NCBI GenBank assembly: GCA_018262195.1
Contig: JAGTRS010000020.1
Coordinates: 1 to 64,000 of the forward strand
DNA: 64,000 nucleotides
Direction of reading: 5' to 3'
DNA from: Pseudomonadota bacterium
GTDB taxonomy: Bacteria > Pseudomonadota > Gammaproteobacteria > Burkholderiales > Rhodocyclaceae
The position numbers and the translations under genes were made by a program. Below are positions 1-8,328 of the stretch, piece by piece (the first letter of the stretch is position 1; every line of letters begins with the position of its first letter). The notes beneath the pieces are model-generated. The model made no database searches and had not been told where the DNA came from. It worked only from the letters and a program-made list of their open reading frames with translations.

Positions 1-854
1 CGGTCCAGCGCCTTGACCCGGCTCTGCGCCTGCTTGGCCTTGCTGGCCTTGGCCTTGAAGCGGTTGATGAAGGATTGCAGGTGGGCGATCTTCTCGGCCT
101 GCTTGGCCATCGTTGCCTGCTGGAGGAGCATCTGCTCGGCACGCATGTCTTCGAACTTGCTGTAGTTGCCGCCGTAACGGACCAATTTGGCGTTGTCGAT
201 GTGCAGCGTGACGCCGGTGATGGCGTCGAGGAATTCGCGGTCATGGCTGATCATGACCAGCGTGCCCTGGTAGCGCTTGAGCCAGGCTTCGAGCCAGACG
301 AGGGCGTCCAAGTCGAGGTGGTTGGTCGGTTCGTCGAGCAGCAGGATGTCGGACGGGCACATCAGGGCGCGGGCCAGTTGCAAACGCATGCGCCAGCCGC
401 CGGAGAAGCTGTCGACCGGATTGTGCAGTTCGGAAACCTTGAAGCCGAGGCCGAGGATCAGCGACTGGGCGCGGGCTTCGGCGTCATGCTCGCCGGCGTC
501 GTTGAGCGCCATGTAGGCCTCGGCCATGCGCATCCCGTCGTCACTGGCTTCTGCATCGTGCACCTCGTTGCGGGCGGCGAGCAGCTTGGTGTCGCCATCG
601 ATGACGAAATCGGTCGCGCTCTGCGCGGTTTCCGGCATGTCCTGGGCAACCTGGCCCATCTGCCACTGTTTGGGAATCGAATAATCGCCGCCATCCTCAT
701 GCAACGTGCCGTTGAGCAGCGCGAACAGCGTGGACTTGCCGGCACCGTTGCGGCCGACCAGGCCGACCTTCTCACCGGGATTGATGGTGACGGAGGCCTT
801 GTCGAGCAGCACTTTCGAGCTGCGGCGCAGGGTGACGTTCTTGAGGATGATCAT
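1..854 (-). CDS. yheS: ABC-F family ATPase, YheS-like (3' end cut by window edge)
   Basis: This open frame starts at the ATG on 852-854 and runs off the left edge, so about 284 N-terminal residues are present; the ORF track missed it because no stop lies in the window. It begins MIILKNVTLRRSSKVLLD and has a Walker A (GRNGAGKST), an ABC signature (FSGGWRMRLQLARAL), a Walker B (DILLLDEPTNHLDLDA) and the H-loop (ISHDREFLD), followed by the charged linker (RFKAKASKAKQAQSR) that separates the two ABC cassettes in ABC-F proteins. There is no membrane domain. ABC-F proteins act on the ribosome, and the sequence follows the YheS branch more closely than Uup or EttA. It is probably the last gene of the minus-strand run beginning upstream at rdgC/ychJ, 40 bases away. 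Confidence 0.93.
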   Translation of the reverse strand, partial: MIILKNVTLRRSSKVLLDKASVTINPGEKVGLVGRNGAGKSTLFALLNGTLHEDGGDYSIPKQWQMGQVAQDMPETAQSATDFVIDGDTKLLAARNEVHDAEASDDGMRMAEAYMALNDAGEHDAEARAQSLILGLGFKVSELHNPVDSFSGGWRMRLQLARALMCPSDILLLDEPTNHLDLDALVWLEAWLKRYQGTLVMISHDREFLDAITGVTLHIDNAKLVRYGGNYSKFEDMRAEQMLLQQATMAKQAEKIAHLQSFINRFKAKASKAKQAQSRVKALD

Positions 855-894
855 GGGGTGTTCGTTTCTTCAGAGGGTGGGCGCGCACGCCCGG

Positions 895-1284
895 TCAGGC
901 AATGATGTCGCCATCAACATAGAACCAGCGGCCGTCTTCGCGGACGAAGCGGCTTATTTCGTGGAGGCGGTGGCCGCGTCCGTCAATCCGGTAGCGAGCG
1001 ACGAATTCGACGGTGGCGTGGTTTTCATCCGTTGGCTGGTGGCGTTTCACCTCCAGCCCGAGCCATTTCGTGCCGTCATCTTCAGCCAGATCGAGATTGA
1101 TCGGCCGGGTCGATGGATGCCAGCTGGCCAGCAGGTAATCGTCCAGCTTCTGCACATAGGCGCTGTAGCGCGAACGCATCAGAGCTTCGGCCGTTTGGGC
1201 AATATCCGCCCCGGCGTGCAGGCGGCCGCAGCAATCGGCGTAACGCCTGCCGCTGCCACAAGGACAGGCGTCGCCGGTTTTCAC
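895..1284 (-). CDS. ychJ: YchJ-family SEC-C motif protein
   Basis: A 129-residue protein opening with a SEC-C zinc-binding motif (ACPCGSGRRYADCCG), followed by the YchJ/UPF0225 core (EALMRSRYSAYVQKLDDYLLASWH). The SEC-C motif is the metal-binding tail known from SecA; here it is N-terminal, as is normal in this family. The biochemical function is not established. Its start overlaps the stop of rdgC by four bases (1281-1284), so the two are probably translationally coupled. Length is shorter than two-SEC-C YchJ members because there is no second C-terminal motif. Confidence 0.9.
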   Translation of the reverse strand: MKTGDACPCGSGRRYADCCGRLHAGADIAQTAEALMRSRYSAYVQKLDDYLLASWHPSTRPINLDLAEDDGTKWLGLEVKRHQPTDENHATVEFVARYRIDGRGHRLHEISRFVREDGRWFYVDGDIIA

Positions 1285-2195
1285 TTCGCTTCGACGACTT
1301 CGCCGCCGAGGGCTTCAACCAGTTGCGGCAGGAAGCGCGACAGTTCACCGGTCATCAGTGCGAAATCGGCATCGAACTGCTCATCGGCGTGTTCAGCGCT
1401 TTTCTCGGCTTCTTCCTTGAGAATATCGAGGAAGGCGAGGCGCTTCACTTCCAGCTTTTCGCCGAGCACGAAGGAAATGCGGTCATCCCAGGTCAGCGCC
1501 AGCTTGGTCGGCATCTTGCCGCTGGCCAGATGGGCCTTGATCTCGCCGCTGATTTCATCGCCCAGCGGGTGACGGACATAACGAACCGCCGCTTTTTCCT
1601 CGCCCGCCGCCTTCAGTTCACAATCACGATCAATGGTAAAACCAGCCGGGGCCTCGCCGCCGGCCAGCCAGTCAGCCATCGCCGCTTGCGGCGAAACCTG
1701 GGTGTGCAGCATGGTCAGCGGGAACTCATCGAGGCAATGACGCAGGTGTTCGATCACCTCCTCGGCCTTGGCCGGGCTGCCGGCATCGACACAGAACCAG
1801 CCGTTTTTCGGATCGATCCAGACGTAGGTGGTGCGGCGGCGGGTGAAAGCGCGCGGCATCAGTTCTTCGGTCACGCGCTCGCGCAACTCCTTCAACTGCT
1901 TGCGGCCGGGGGCATAGCCCTGCTGGGCTTCCATCAGTTCAGCGCGCTCCTTGACCTCTTCATTGACCACGGAAGACGGCAGCAAGCGTTGCTCTACACT
2001 CAACGCGATCATCCACTGCTGGCCGAGCGAATAGACCAGTGCGCCATCACGGCGCGGCGATACCCAGCCACGGCTCATTGGCTGGTTGCTGGGGCACTTC
2101 ACGAACGGCCCGCGGGAGAGTTGTTCGTCAAATTTGGCGAGGTCGATATTCCACGGCGTCGGCAGACGATAAAGCTGGAGATTCTTGAACCACAT
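1281..2195 (-). CDS. rdgC: Recombination-associated protein RdgC
   Basis: The 304-residue length and the opening MWFKNLQLYRL match the RdgC family, as do the conserved FVKCPSNQPMSRGW stretch and the acidic C-terminus. RdgC is a ring-shaped dimeric DNA-binding protein that modulates RecA activity and replication restart. The gene lies 25 bases downstream of the trmB stop and overlaps ychJ by four bases. No unusual features were noted. Confidence 0.95.
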   Translation of the reverse strand: MWFKNLQLYRLPTPWNIDLAKFDEQLSRGPFVKCPSNQPMSRGWVSPRRDGALVYSLGQQWMIALSVEQRLLPSSVVNEEVKERAELMEAQQGYAPGRKQLKELRERVTEELMPRAFTRRRTTYVWIDPKNGWFCVDAGSPAKAEEVIEHLRHCLDEFPLTMLHTQVSPQAAMADWLAGGEAPAGFTIDRDCELKAAGEEKAAVRYVRHPLGDEISGEIKAHLASGKMPTKLALTWDDRISFVLGEKLEVKRLAFLDILKEEAEKSAEHADEQFDADFALMTGELSRFLPQLVEALGGEVVEAK

Positions 2196-2220
2196 GTGTT
2201 GTATTCCTTGCAGGCGCTGT

Positions 2221-2952
2221 TCAGCGCTTCTTGAAAATCACGTCCCAGACGCCATGGCCGAGGCGCAGGCCACGGTTTTCGAATTTGGTCAGCGGACGGT
2301 AGTCCGGTCGGGGGGCGAAGCCTTCCGACGAATTGACCAGCGTCGGCTCGCCGGAGAGCACTTCCAGCATCTGGTGGGCGTACTCTTCCCAGTCGGTGGC
2401 GCAATGGAAATAGCCACCCGGTTTCAGTCGTGAGGCCAGCAGCGCAACAAACGGCGACTGGATCAGCCGGCGCTTGTTGTGGCGGGCCTTGTGCCATGGA
2501 TCGGGGAAGAAGACATGGACGCCATCGAGCGAGCCTTCCGGCAACATGTCGCGCACCACTTCCACCGCATCGTGCTGGCAGATGCGCAGGTTGGTCAGCT
2601 CGCGTTCGGCGATCTGCTTGCACAGCGCACCAACACCCGGCACATGCACCTCGACGCCGAGGTAGTCGATGTCGCGGTTGGCATCGGCGATCTTGGCCGT
2701 TGTTTCACCCATGCCGGTGCCGATTTCGAGCACTTTCGGATTATTCCGGCCAAAGAAGGCGGCCAGATCGATCGGCTGCGGCACATAGACCAAGCCGATC
2801 TTCGGCATCATCTCGGCGTAGTAGTTTTCCTGGGCAGACGACATGCGGCCGGCGCGGCGCACGTAGCTTTTAATGTGGCCATAGCCTTCACGGCCTTCTT
2901 CGTAGACGCCTTCGCCAACGTTGGCCGGTTGAATCAGGGGTGTGTTGCTCAT
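2221..2952 (-). CDS. trmB: tRNA (guanine-N7)-methyltransferase TrmB
   Basis: A 243-residue class I methyltransferase that makes m7G46 in tRNA variable loops. The SAM-binding glycine-rich loop is visible ([12 protein letters not shown], about residue 75), followed by the acidic end of strand 2 ([10 protein letters not shown]) and the TrmB signature [15 protein letters not shown] near residue 155. The ATG overlaps the thiG stop in an ATGA arrangement (2949-2952), placing it in the thiS-thiG-trmB transcription unit. Confidence 0.96.
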   Translation of the reverse strand: MSNTPLIQPANVGEGVYEEGREGYGHIKSYVRRAGRMSSAQENYYAEMMPKIGLVYVPQPIDLAAFFGRNNPKVLEIGTGMGETTAKIADANRDIDYLGVEVHVPGVGALCKQIAERELTNLRICQHDAVEVVRDMLPEGSLDGVHVFFPDPWHKARHNKRRLIQSPFVALLASRLKPGGYFHCATDWEEYAHQMLEVLSGEPTLVNSSEGFAPRPDYRPLTKFENRGLRLGHGVWDVIFKKR

Positions 2953-3731
2953 GAGCCGATTAATCCAGAGGTCGGCGACGAAGGGTCGGCCGAGTAGTAT
3001 TTGCGGGCCATGCGGCCCGCCAGGAAAGCCTCGCGGCCTGCTTCAACACCCTTCTTCATGGCGCTGGCCATCAGTACCGGGTTCTTGGCGTGGGCGATGG
3101 CAGTATTCATAAGAACGCCGTCGCAGCCCAGTTCCATCGCAATCGCTGCATCGGAGGCTGTACCAACGCCGGCATCGACGATGATCGGCACCTTGGCATT
3201 GTCGATGATCAAACGCAGATTCCAGGGATTGACGATGCCCATACCGGAGCCGATCAGCGAGGCGAGCGGCATGACCGCCACACAACCGATCTCTTCCAGC
3301 ATCTTGGCCTGAATCGGATCGTCGGCACAGTAGACCATGACCTGAAAACCTTCCTTGACCAGCGTTTCGGCGGCCTTCAGGGTTTCCGGCATGTTCGGGA
3401 ACAGGTTGGTCGGATCGCCAAGCACCTCCAGCTTGCACAGAGGATGACCATCGAGCAGTTCGCGCGCCAGACGCAGCGTGCGCACCGCATCATCAGCGGT
3501 GTAACAGCCAGCCGTGTTGGGCAGGATGGTGAATTTTGACGGCGGAATGGCATCCAGCAGGTTGGGCTGGGTGGCATCCTGGCCAATGTTGGTGCGGCGG
3601 ATGGCGACGGTGACAATCTCGGCACCGGAGGCGTCGATAGCAGCCCGTGTTTCAGCGAAGTCCTTGTACTTGCCGGTGCCGACCAGCAAACGGGAGCGGT
3701 ACGCCTTGCCGGCGATAGTCAGTTGATGCAT
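2949..3731 (-). CDS. thiG: Thiazole synthase ThiG
   Basis: A 260-residue TIM-barrel enzyme that builds the thiazole phosphate moiety of thiamine from 1-deoxyxylulose 5-phosphate, dehydroglycine and ThiS thiocarboxylate. The Schiff-base lysine context is visible (CKLEVLGDP), with the family blocks [24 protein letters not shown] and [14 protein letters not shown]. It sits 12 bases after thiS, its sulfur-carrier partner. No ThiF, ThiO or ThiH is adjacent, so those steps must be encoded elsewhere. Confidence 0.97.
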   Translation of the reverse strand: MHQLTIAGKAYRSRLLVGTGKYKDFAETRAAIDASGAEIVTVAIRRTNIGQDATQPNLLDAIPPSKFTILPNTAGCYTADDAVRTLRLARELLDGHPLCKLEVLGDPTNLFPNMPETLKAAETLVKEGFQVMVYCADDPIQAKMLEEIGCVAVMPLASLIGSGMGIVNPWNLRLIIDNAKVPIIVDAGVGTASDAAIAMELGCDGVLMNTAIAHAKNPVLMASAMKKGVEAGREAFLAGRMARKYYSADPSSPTSGLIGS

Positions 3732-3743
3732 GGAGTTAGCTCC

Positions 3744-3947
3744 TTAACCGCCGCCGACGGCGACGACGATTTCAAGTTGATCGCCTGTCGCCAGCGCCGT
3801 GGTGGCATGCTGGCTCTTGGGGACGATTTCGCCGTTACGTTCGACGGCGATGCGCTTGCCGGCATAACCAAGCTGTTCGATCAGCCCGGCCACGGTCAGC
3901 GCTGCGGAAAACTGGCGAGATTCGCCATTGATTTTGAGTTCGAGCAT
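3744..3947 (-). CDS. thiS: Sulfur carrier protein ThiS
   Basis: A 67-residue ubiquitin-fold protein (MLELKINGESRQF...) ending in a glycine run (VVAVGGG). The C-terminal Gly-Gly is the site adenylylated and thiocarboxylated to carry sulfur to ThiG. Its length is normal for ThiS. It starts four bases after the SDR gene stop and immediately precedes thiG. No TPP riboswitch is visible in front of it, so control is presumably from further upstream in the run. Confidence 0.94.
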   Translation of the reverse strand: MLELKINGESRQFSAALTVAGLIEQLGYAGKRIAVERNGEIVPKSQHATTALATGDQLEIVVAVGGG

Positions 3948-3951
3948 CGGG

Positions 3952-4722
3952 CTATTTTAACAAGCCGCGAGGTTTTCTCGGTGCGCTGGTGAATAGACGG
4001 TCATAGAGCCAGTTGGGCAACAGACGCAGTACTTTGGCCACGACGCCCATCTGCCAGGGGATCACGGCATAGGTCGTACCGCGCTCAATGGTAGCGGCAA
4101 AAAGTTCGGCTGCTTTGTCGACCGGCAGCAAGAACGGCATTTGGTAAGGATTGACCGCCGTCATCGGCGTTTCGATATAGCCCGGCGCGATGGTCACCAC
4201 CTTGATGCCGTACGGTCGCATTTCGAGACGCAGGCTTTCCAGATAGGTGATCGCCGCCGCCTTCGAAGCTGAATAGGCTTCCGCCCCTGGCAGGCCGCGA
4301 ATTCCGGCCACCGAAGCGATGCCAACCAGCCTTTTCTTGCCGCCGGCAGCTTTCATTGCCGGAATGAAGGGCGCAAAGGTCGCCGCCATGCCGAAGACGT
4401 TGGTGTCCATGACGCGCCGGAAGACCGCCAGGTCTTCCTCGTATTCGGTCAGCGTACCGGCCGAAACTCCGGCATTGGCGATGATGATGTCCGGCGCCCC
4501 GAAGCGGGCCAGGAAATCCGCAGCGGCTGCGTGCAAGGCGGGCGCATCGGCGACATCAAGGGCGTAGCAGGCATGGCAGCCGCCGAGGCGTTGATTCAGC
4601 CCGTCGAGAAACCCGGCCCGACGAGCCACCAGACCGAGCGTCGCACCTTTTGCCGCGTAGTAAACGGCAAGCGCCTCGCCGATACCCGACGAGGCGCCCG
4701 TGATGAAGACCTTGAGTGTCAA
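3952..4722 (-). CDS. Short-chain dehydrogenase/reductase
   Basis: A 256-residue classical SDR. The N-terminal cofactor loop is GASSGIG, the NAG structural motif appears as IIANAGVS, the catalytic serine is in VGIASVAG and the catalytic YxxxK is YSASK. The substrate cannot be read from the sequence. It lies directly after dsbA (stop and start abut) and four bases before thiS, but nothing ties it functionally to thiamine synthesis. Confidence 0.9.
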   Translation of the reverse strand: MTLKVFITGASSGIGEALAVYYAAKGATLGLVARRAGFLDGLNQRLGGCHACYALDVADAPALHAAAADFLARFGAPDIIIANAGVSAGTLTEYEEDLAVFRRVMDTNVFGMAATFAPFIPAMKAAGGKKRLVGIASVAGIRGLPGAEAYSASKAAAITYLESLRLEMRPYGIKVVTIAPGYIETPMTAVNPYQMPFLLPVDKAAELFAATIERGTTYAVIPWQMGVVAKVLRLLPNWLYDRLFTSAPRKPRGLLK

Positions 4723-5373
4723 TTATTTCTTGCCACTGCCCTTGCCCGACTTTTCACTGCGTGCCTTGGCAATCAGGCTGTCGGCGATGGCCAGGGTTTC
4801 GTTGAAATCCTTGCCGCCGACCAGGAACTTGCCTTCAACCGCCAGTGCCGGCACCCCGGTGATCTTGTAGGCCTGGGCCATCTGGTCGCCGCGTTTGACC
4901 TTGCTCATGACACCGAAAGAGTTGAAGGTTTCGCCGAATTTCTTCGCATCGACACCTTTCTTGACAACCCATTCGGTCAAAGCCTTTTCCTCGAACAGGT
5001 TCTGGCGCTCCGTGTGGATCGCCCGGAAGATATCAGTCTCAAGGCGATGCAGATCGCCAGTGATTTCCAGCGCGTAATAAAGCTTGGCAATGTTCGCCCA
5101 GGCAGCGCGACCGAAGGTGATCGGCACTTTCTTGACGACGACATCGCCCTGTTGCTTGGCCACCCAGGCGGTCAGCAGCGGATTGAAATCGGCACAGTGC
5201 GGGCAACCGTAGCTGAAAAACTCAAGCACTTCGATCTTCGCGGCATCCTCCGTCGGCTGGGGCGGCGTGATCGGCGTGTAGGGCGCATTCTGGGCAAAGG
5301 ACGGCATTGCCACGGCAAGGGCCGCGCCGAACGCAAAAACGGTGCTGACAAAACTGCGACGTGAAACCTTCAT
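4723..5373 (-). CDS. dsbA: Thiol:disulfide interchange protein DsbA
   Basis: A 216-residue periplasmic thioredoxin-fold oxidoreductase that introduces disulfides into secreted proteins. A signal peptide is visible (RRSFVSTVFAFGAALAVAMPSFA), followed by the active-site CPHC motif (FFSYGCPHCADF, about residue 55) and the cis-proline loop (TGVPALAV). The C-terminus is lysine/glycine rich. It is preceded by a SPOR-domain gene with a nine-base gap, an arrangement common in betaproteobacteria. Confidence 0.95.
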   Translation of the reverse strand: MKVSRRSFVSTVFAFGAALAVAMPSFAQNAPYTPITPPQPTEDAAKIEVLEFFSYGCPHCADFNPLLTAWVAKQQGDVVVKKVPITFGRAAWANIAKLYYALEITGDLHRLETDIFRAIHTERQNLFEEKALTEWVVKKGVDAKKFGETFNSFGVMSKVKRGDQMAQAYKITGVPALAVEGKFLVGGKDFNETLAIADSLIAKARSEKSGKGSGKK

Positions 5374-5382
5374 TCGCTACTC

Positions 5383-5988
5383 CTATTTGGACAGTTGAGC
5401 TTCAATGCCTGATTTGGCAAGCTCGGCACGCACTTTGTTCAATTCATCGATCTTCGTGTAGGGGCCAACCCGAACGCGATAGAAGGTCTTGTCCTGAATC
5501 ATCACCTGCTGGACAACAGCCTCTATACCCATAAACGCGAGCTTGGCCTTTTGGTTGTCAGCATCCTGCGCCGTGCTGAACGAGCCAGCCTGCAGGAAGA
5601 GCGGTGTCTTCGATTCCTTGGATTCTTCCTTCTTGTCGTCTTTTTTCGGCTCTTCCTTCTTGGCATCCGGTTTCGGGGTCTTGTCCGGCACCGCATCCGC
5701 CTTGCCCGGCAGGATGTCGTAGAACTGGAAGCGCTTCTCGGGAATCGGATCGCCCGGCTTGCCCGGCAAGGCCAAAGGCTGGCCCGGCTGCCCGTTGGCG
5801 CCTTCGACCTTGGCCGGAGGCTGCGCTCGTTCGACGAAGGGCAGGGGTGACTTGTTCATGTACCAGACCACCCCGGCCGCAATCCCGACTCCAAGCACCA
5901 GGCCGATGAACATGCCGATCAGCGTACCGCCCCCGGACTTCTTTTTCGCCGGGGCGCTCTTGCGGGATTTCATATCGCGACTCATCAA
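5383..5988 (-). CDS. SPOR-domain inner-membrane protein
   Basis: A 201-residue protein with a basic cytoplasmic N-terminus, one transmembrane segment (LIGMFIGLVLGVGIAAGVVWYM, about residues 24-45), a Pro/Lys/Glu-rich periplasmic linker and a C-terminal SPOR domain (LFLQAGSFSTAQDADNQKAKL through the end). SPOR domains bind peptidoglycan denuded of stem peptides at the division site, and the layout resembles FtsN-like proteins. It lies six bases downstream of argS, as in many betaproteobacteria. Its specific role is not known. Confidence 0.88.
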   Translation of the reverse strand: MMSRDMKSRKSAPAKKKSGGGTLIGMFIGLVLGVGIAAGVVWYMNKSPLPFVERAQPPAKVEGANGQPGQPLALPGKPGDPIPEKRFQFYDILPGKADAVPDKTPKPDAKKEEPKKDDKKEESKESKTPLFLQAGSFSTAQDADNQKAKLAFMGIEAVVQQVMIQDKTFYRVRVGPYTKIDELNKVRAELAKSGIEAQLSK

Positions 5989-5994
5989 ATTTCC

Positions 5995-7758
5995 TTACAT
6001 GGAGTCCGGGCAGCTGACACCGAGAATCGTCATTCCGTTACGGATGGTCTGGCGGACAGCAGCAGCCAGCGCGACACGGGCATCACGCAGGGCGGCATCG
6101 TCAACCAGCATGCGTTCGGCGTTGTACCAACCGTGGAACTCGCCGGCCAGATCCTTCAGGTAGAAGGCAATCAGGTGCGGTGCCAACTCGCGTGCAGCGC
6201 CATCGATGACGTCGCGGAATTCCGCCAGCTTGCTGGCAATGGCCAATTCGCGCGGATTGTCGAGCAGCGCCAGATTTGCATCGGCCAGGGTGGCCAGATC
6301 GCCGCCCCACTGGTTGATCACCGAGCAGACGCGGGCATGGGCGTACTGGATGTAATAGACCGGGTTCTCGTTGGTCTGGCTCTTGGCCAGATCGAGGTCG
6401 AAATCGAGGTGCTGGTCGGACTTACGCAGCGCATAGAAGAAACGGCAGGCATCGTTGCCGACTTCACCGCGCAGTTCGCGCAGGGTGACAAACTCGCCGG
6501 AACGCGTAGACATCGAAGCCTTCTGGCCATTGCGATAAAGCACGGCGAACTGGACCAGCGCCACCTGCAGCTTGCCGGCATCCAGCCCCAGGGCAGTGAT
6601 CGCCCCGTTTACGCGGGAAATATAGCCGTGGTGATCGGCGCCCCAGATGTTGATGACCTTGTCGAAGCCACGCTCGAACTTGTTCAGGTGATAGGCGATA
6701 TCGGAGGCGAAATAGGTGTAGAGGCCGTTCTCGCGCTGGACGACGCGGTCCTTCTCATCGCCGAAAGTCGTCGACTTGAACCAGCGGGCGCCGTTCTGCA
6801 CGTACAGGTGGCCGTTCTTTTCGAGCAGATCGACGCAACGGGCTACTAGGCCGGTATCGAACAGCGCCTGCTCGGAGAACCAGACGTCGAAATGGACGCC
6901 GAACTCTTCCAGATCGTCGCGGCCGTCGGCCAACTGCTCGGACAAGGCATGCTGGTGCACGTAGGCCCAATCGGGGCCGAGCAACGCCTTGGCATTGGCG
7001 ATCAGCGCGTCAAGATGCTGTTCGCGCTGCGCCTTGGCTTCGTCGTCAGCACGATCAGCGCCCGGCTGGCCAGGCGTACCGGCCAATACGGCATCCACTG
7101 CACGCACATATTTGTCACCATGTGCAGCGGTCATCTGGGCGGCCATGTCACGCACGTATGAACCCTGATAGCCATTGGGCGGGAAAGGCACGCTGACGCC
7201 GTGTTGATCGAGATAGCGCAGCCAGGTCGATACGGCCAGAATGTCCATCTGCCGACCGGCATCATTGACGTAATACTCGCGGGTCACATCCCAGCCGGCG
7301 AAAGTCAGCAGACTGGACAAGGAAGCGCCGTAAGCGGCACCGCGACCATGGCCGACATGCAACGGACCGGTCGGGTTGGCCGACACAAATTCGACCTGCA
7401 CCTTTTGCCAGGCCCCCTGCGTCGAACGGCCAAAATTCTCGCCCTCGGCCAGCACCGCCTTGACGACATTGGTCTTGATCCCGGCATCGAGCGTGAAATT
7501 GATGAAGCCCGCCCCGGCCACTTCGGCCTTGGTCACCAGCTTCGAGGGCGGCAATTCGGCCAGCAGCTGGTTGGCAATCTCACGCGGGTTCTTTTTCAGC
7601 GCCTTGGCCAGTTGCATGGCCAGGTTGGTGGCGAAATCGCCATGCGTCGGATCACGCGGGCGCTCGAGTTGAATGGGGGTATCGGTTGCAGCAGGTGCAA
7701 CGCTGGCCAGCGCCTGTTGCAACAGGGCGGTCAGCTGGGTTTTAACGTCTTGGGCCAT
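5995..7758 (-). CDS. argS: Arginyl-tRNA synthetase
   Basis: A 587-residue class I aminoacyl-tRNA synthetase. The HIGH box appears as NPTGPLHVGHGRG near residue 130 and the KMSKS-like loop as GQKASMSTRSG near residue 410. An N-terminal Add-1 domain and the C-terminal DALR anticodon-binding domain (ending RNGMTILGVSCPDSM) are present. Length is normal. It heads the argS-SPOR-dsbA group on the minus strand. Confidence 0.97.
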   Translation of the reverse strand: MAQDVKTQLTALLQQALASVAPAATDTPIQLERPRDPTHGDFATNLAMQLAKALKKNPREIANQLLAELPPSKLVTKAEVAGAGFINFTLDAGIKTNVVKAVLAEGENFGRSTQGAWQKVQVEFVSANPTGPLHVGHGRGAAYGASLSSLLTFAGWDVTREYYVNDAGRQMDILAVSTWLRYLDQHGVSVPFPPNGYQGSYVRDMAAQMTAAHGDKYVRAVDAVLAGTPGQPGADRADDEAKAQREQHLDALIANAKALLGPDWAYVHQHALSEQLADGRDDLEEFGVHFDVWFSEQALFDTGLVARCVDLLEKNGHLYVQNGARWFKSTTFGDEKDRVVQRENGLYTYFASDIAYHLNKFERGFDKVINIWGADHHGYISRVNGAITALGLDAGKLQVALVQFAVLYRNGQKASMSTRSGEFVTLRELRGEVGNDACRFFYALRKSDQHLDFDLDLAKSQTNENPVYYIQYAHARVCSVINQWGGDLATLADANLALLDNPRELAIASKLAEFRDVIDGAARELAPHLIAFYLKDLAGEFHGWYNAERMLVDDAALRDARVALAAAVRQTIRNGMTILGVSCPDSM

Positions 7759-7789
7759 TGATTTGCAGCGGAAAAATCCAAAACGGCGA

Positions 7790-8320
7790 TTATACGCTGC
7801 CGATGCCCGGGTTCTGCTTCGTAATTACCGACCAGGCAGCGAGTTTCTCCGGATAACTGCGCGCCGCATGGGCCGGACTGGTCGATGGCAAGCGGGCGAA
7901 GTGGAGGCCTTTGCCGCCCAGCCCCGGAAGCACATGACGACGAAAGCTGGCCTCGGCCGTGCCGCCATTGAAATAGACGTTTCTGATACTGGGATGAGCC
8001 GCAAAAAATGCTGGAAAGTCATTGACGCAGACCGAGCTATTAACGATATCGGAGTCCAGACTGCCGTAGCGCTCGCAAGTGAAGATCACGTCCCACAAAG
8101 CCACGCCGGCCGCCTGCAGCTTCTCCAGTCGCTGGGCATAAGGAAGGGCCGGCCCTGCACCGATCAGATCCCCGATAATTCGCCAGAAGGCATTCCGCTC
8201 ATTGGCGTAGTACTGCCCGGCCCGCAAGGATGGCTCGCCCGGCATGCTGCCGAGGATGAGAATCCGGGCGCGGCTATCGGCGACCGGCGGAAAGCCTTGA
8301 ATCTGGGAGGCCAGTGACAT
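7790..8320 (-). CDS. DNA-deoxyinosine (hypoxanthine) glycosylase, UDG family 6
   Basis: A 176-residue uracil-DNA-glycosylase-fold protein. The opening ILILGSMPGEPSLRAGQYY and the RNAFWRIIGDL block match the family-6 hypoxanthine-DNA glycosylases, which excise deaminated adenine. Motif 2 is represented by FARLPSTSPAHA near residue 145. It starts eight bases after the GGDEF gene stop and precedes argS on the same strand. Assignment to family 6 rather than the related Mug/TDG group rests on motif pattern only. Confidence 0.85.
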   Translation of the reverse strand: MSLASQIQGFPPVADSRARILILGSMPGEPSLRAGQYYANERNAFWRIIGDLIGAGPALPYAQRLEKLQAAGVALWDVIFTCERYGSLDSDIVNSSVCVNDFPAFFAAHPSIRNVYFNGGTAEASFRRHVLPGLGGKGLHFARLPSTSPAHAARSYPEKLAAWSVITKQNPGIGSV

Positions 8321-8328
8321 TAAAGCGC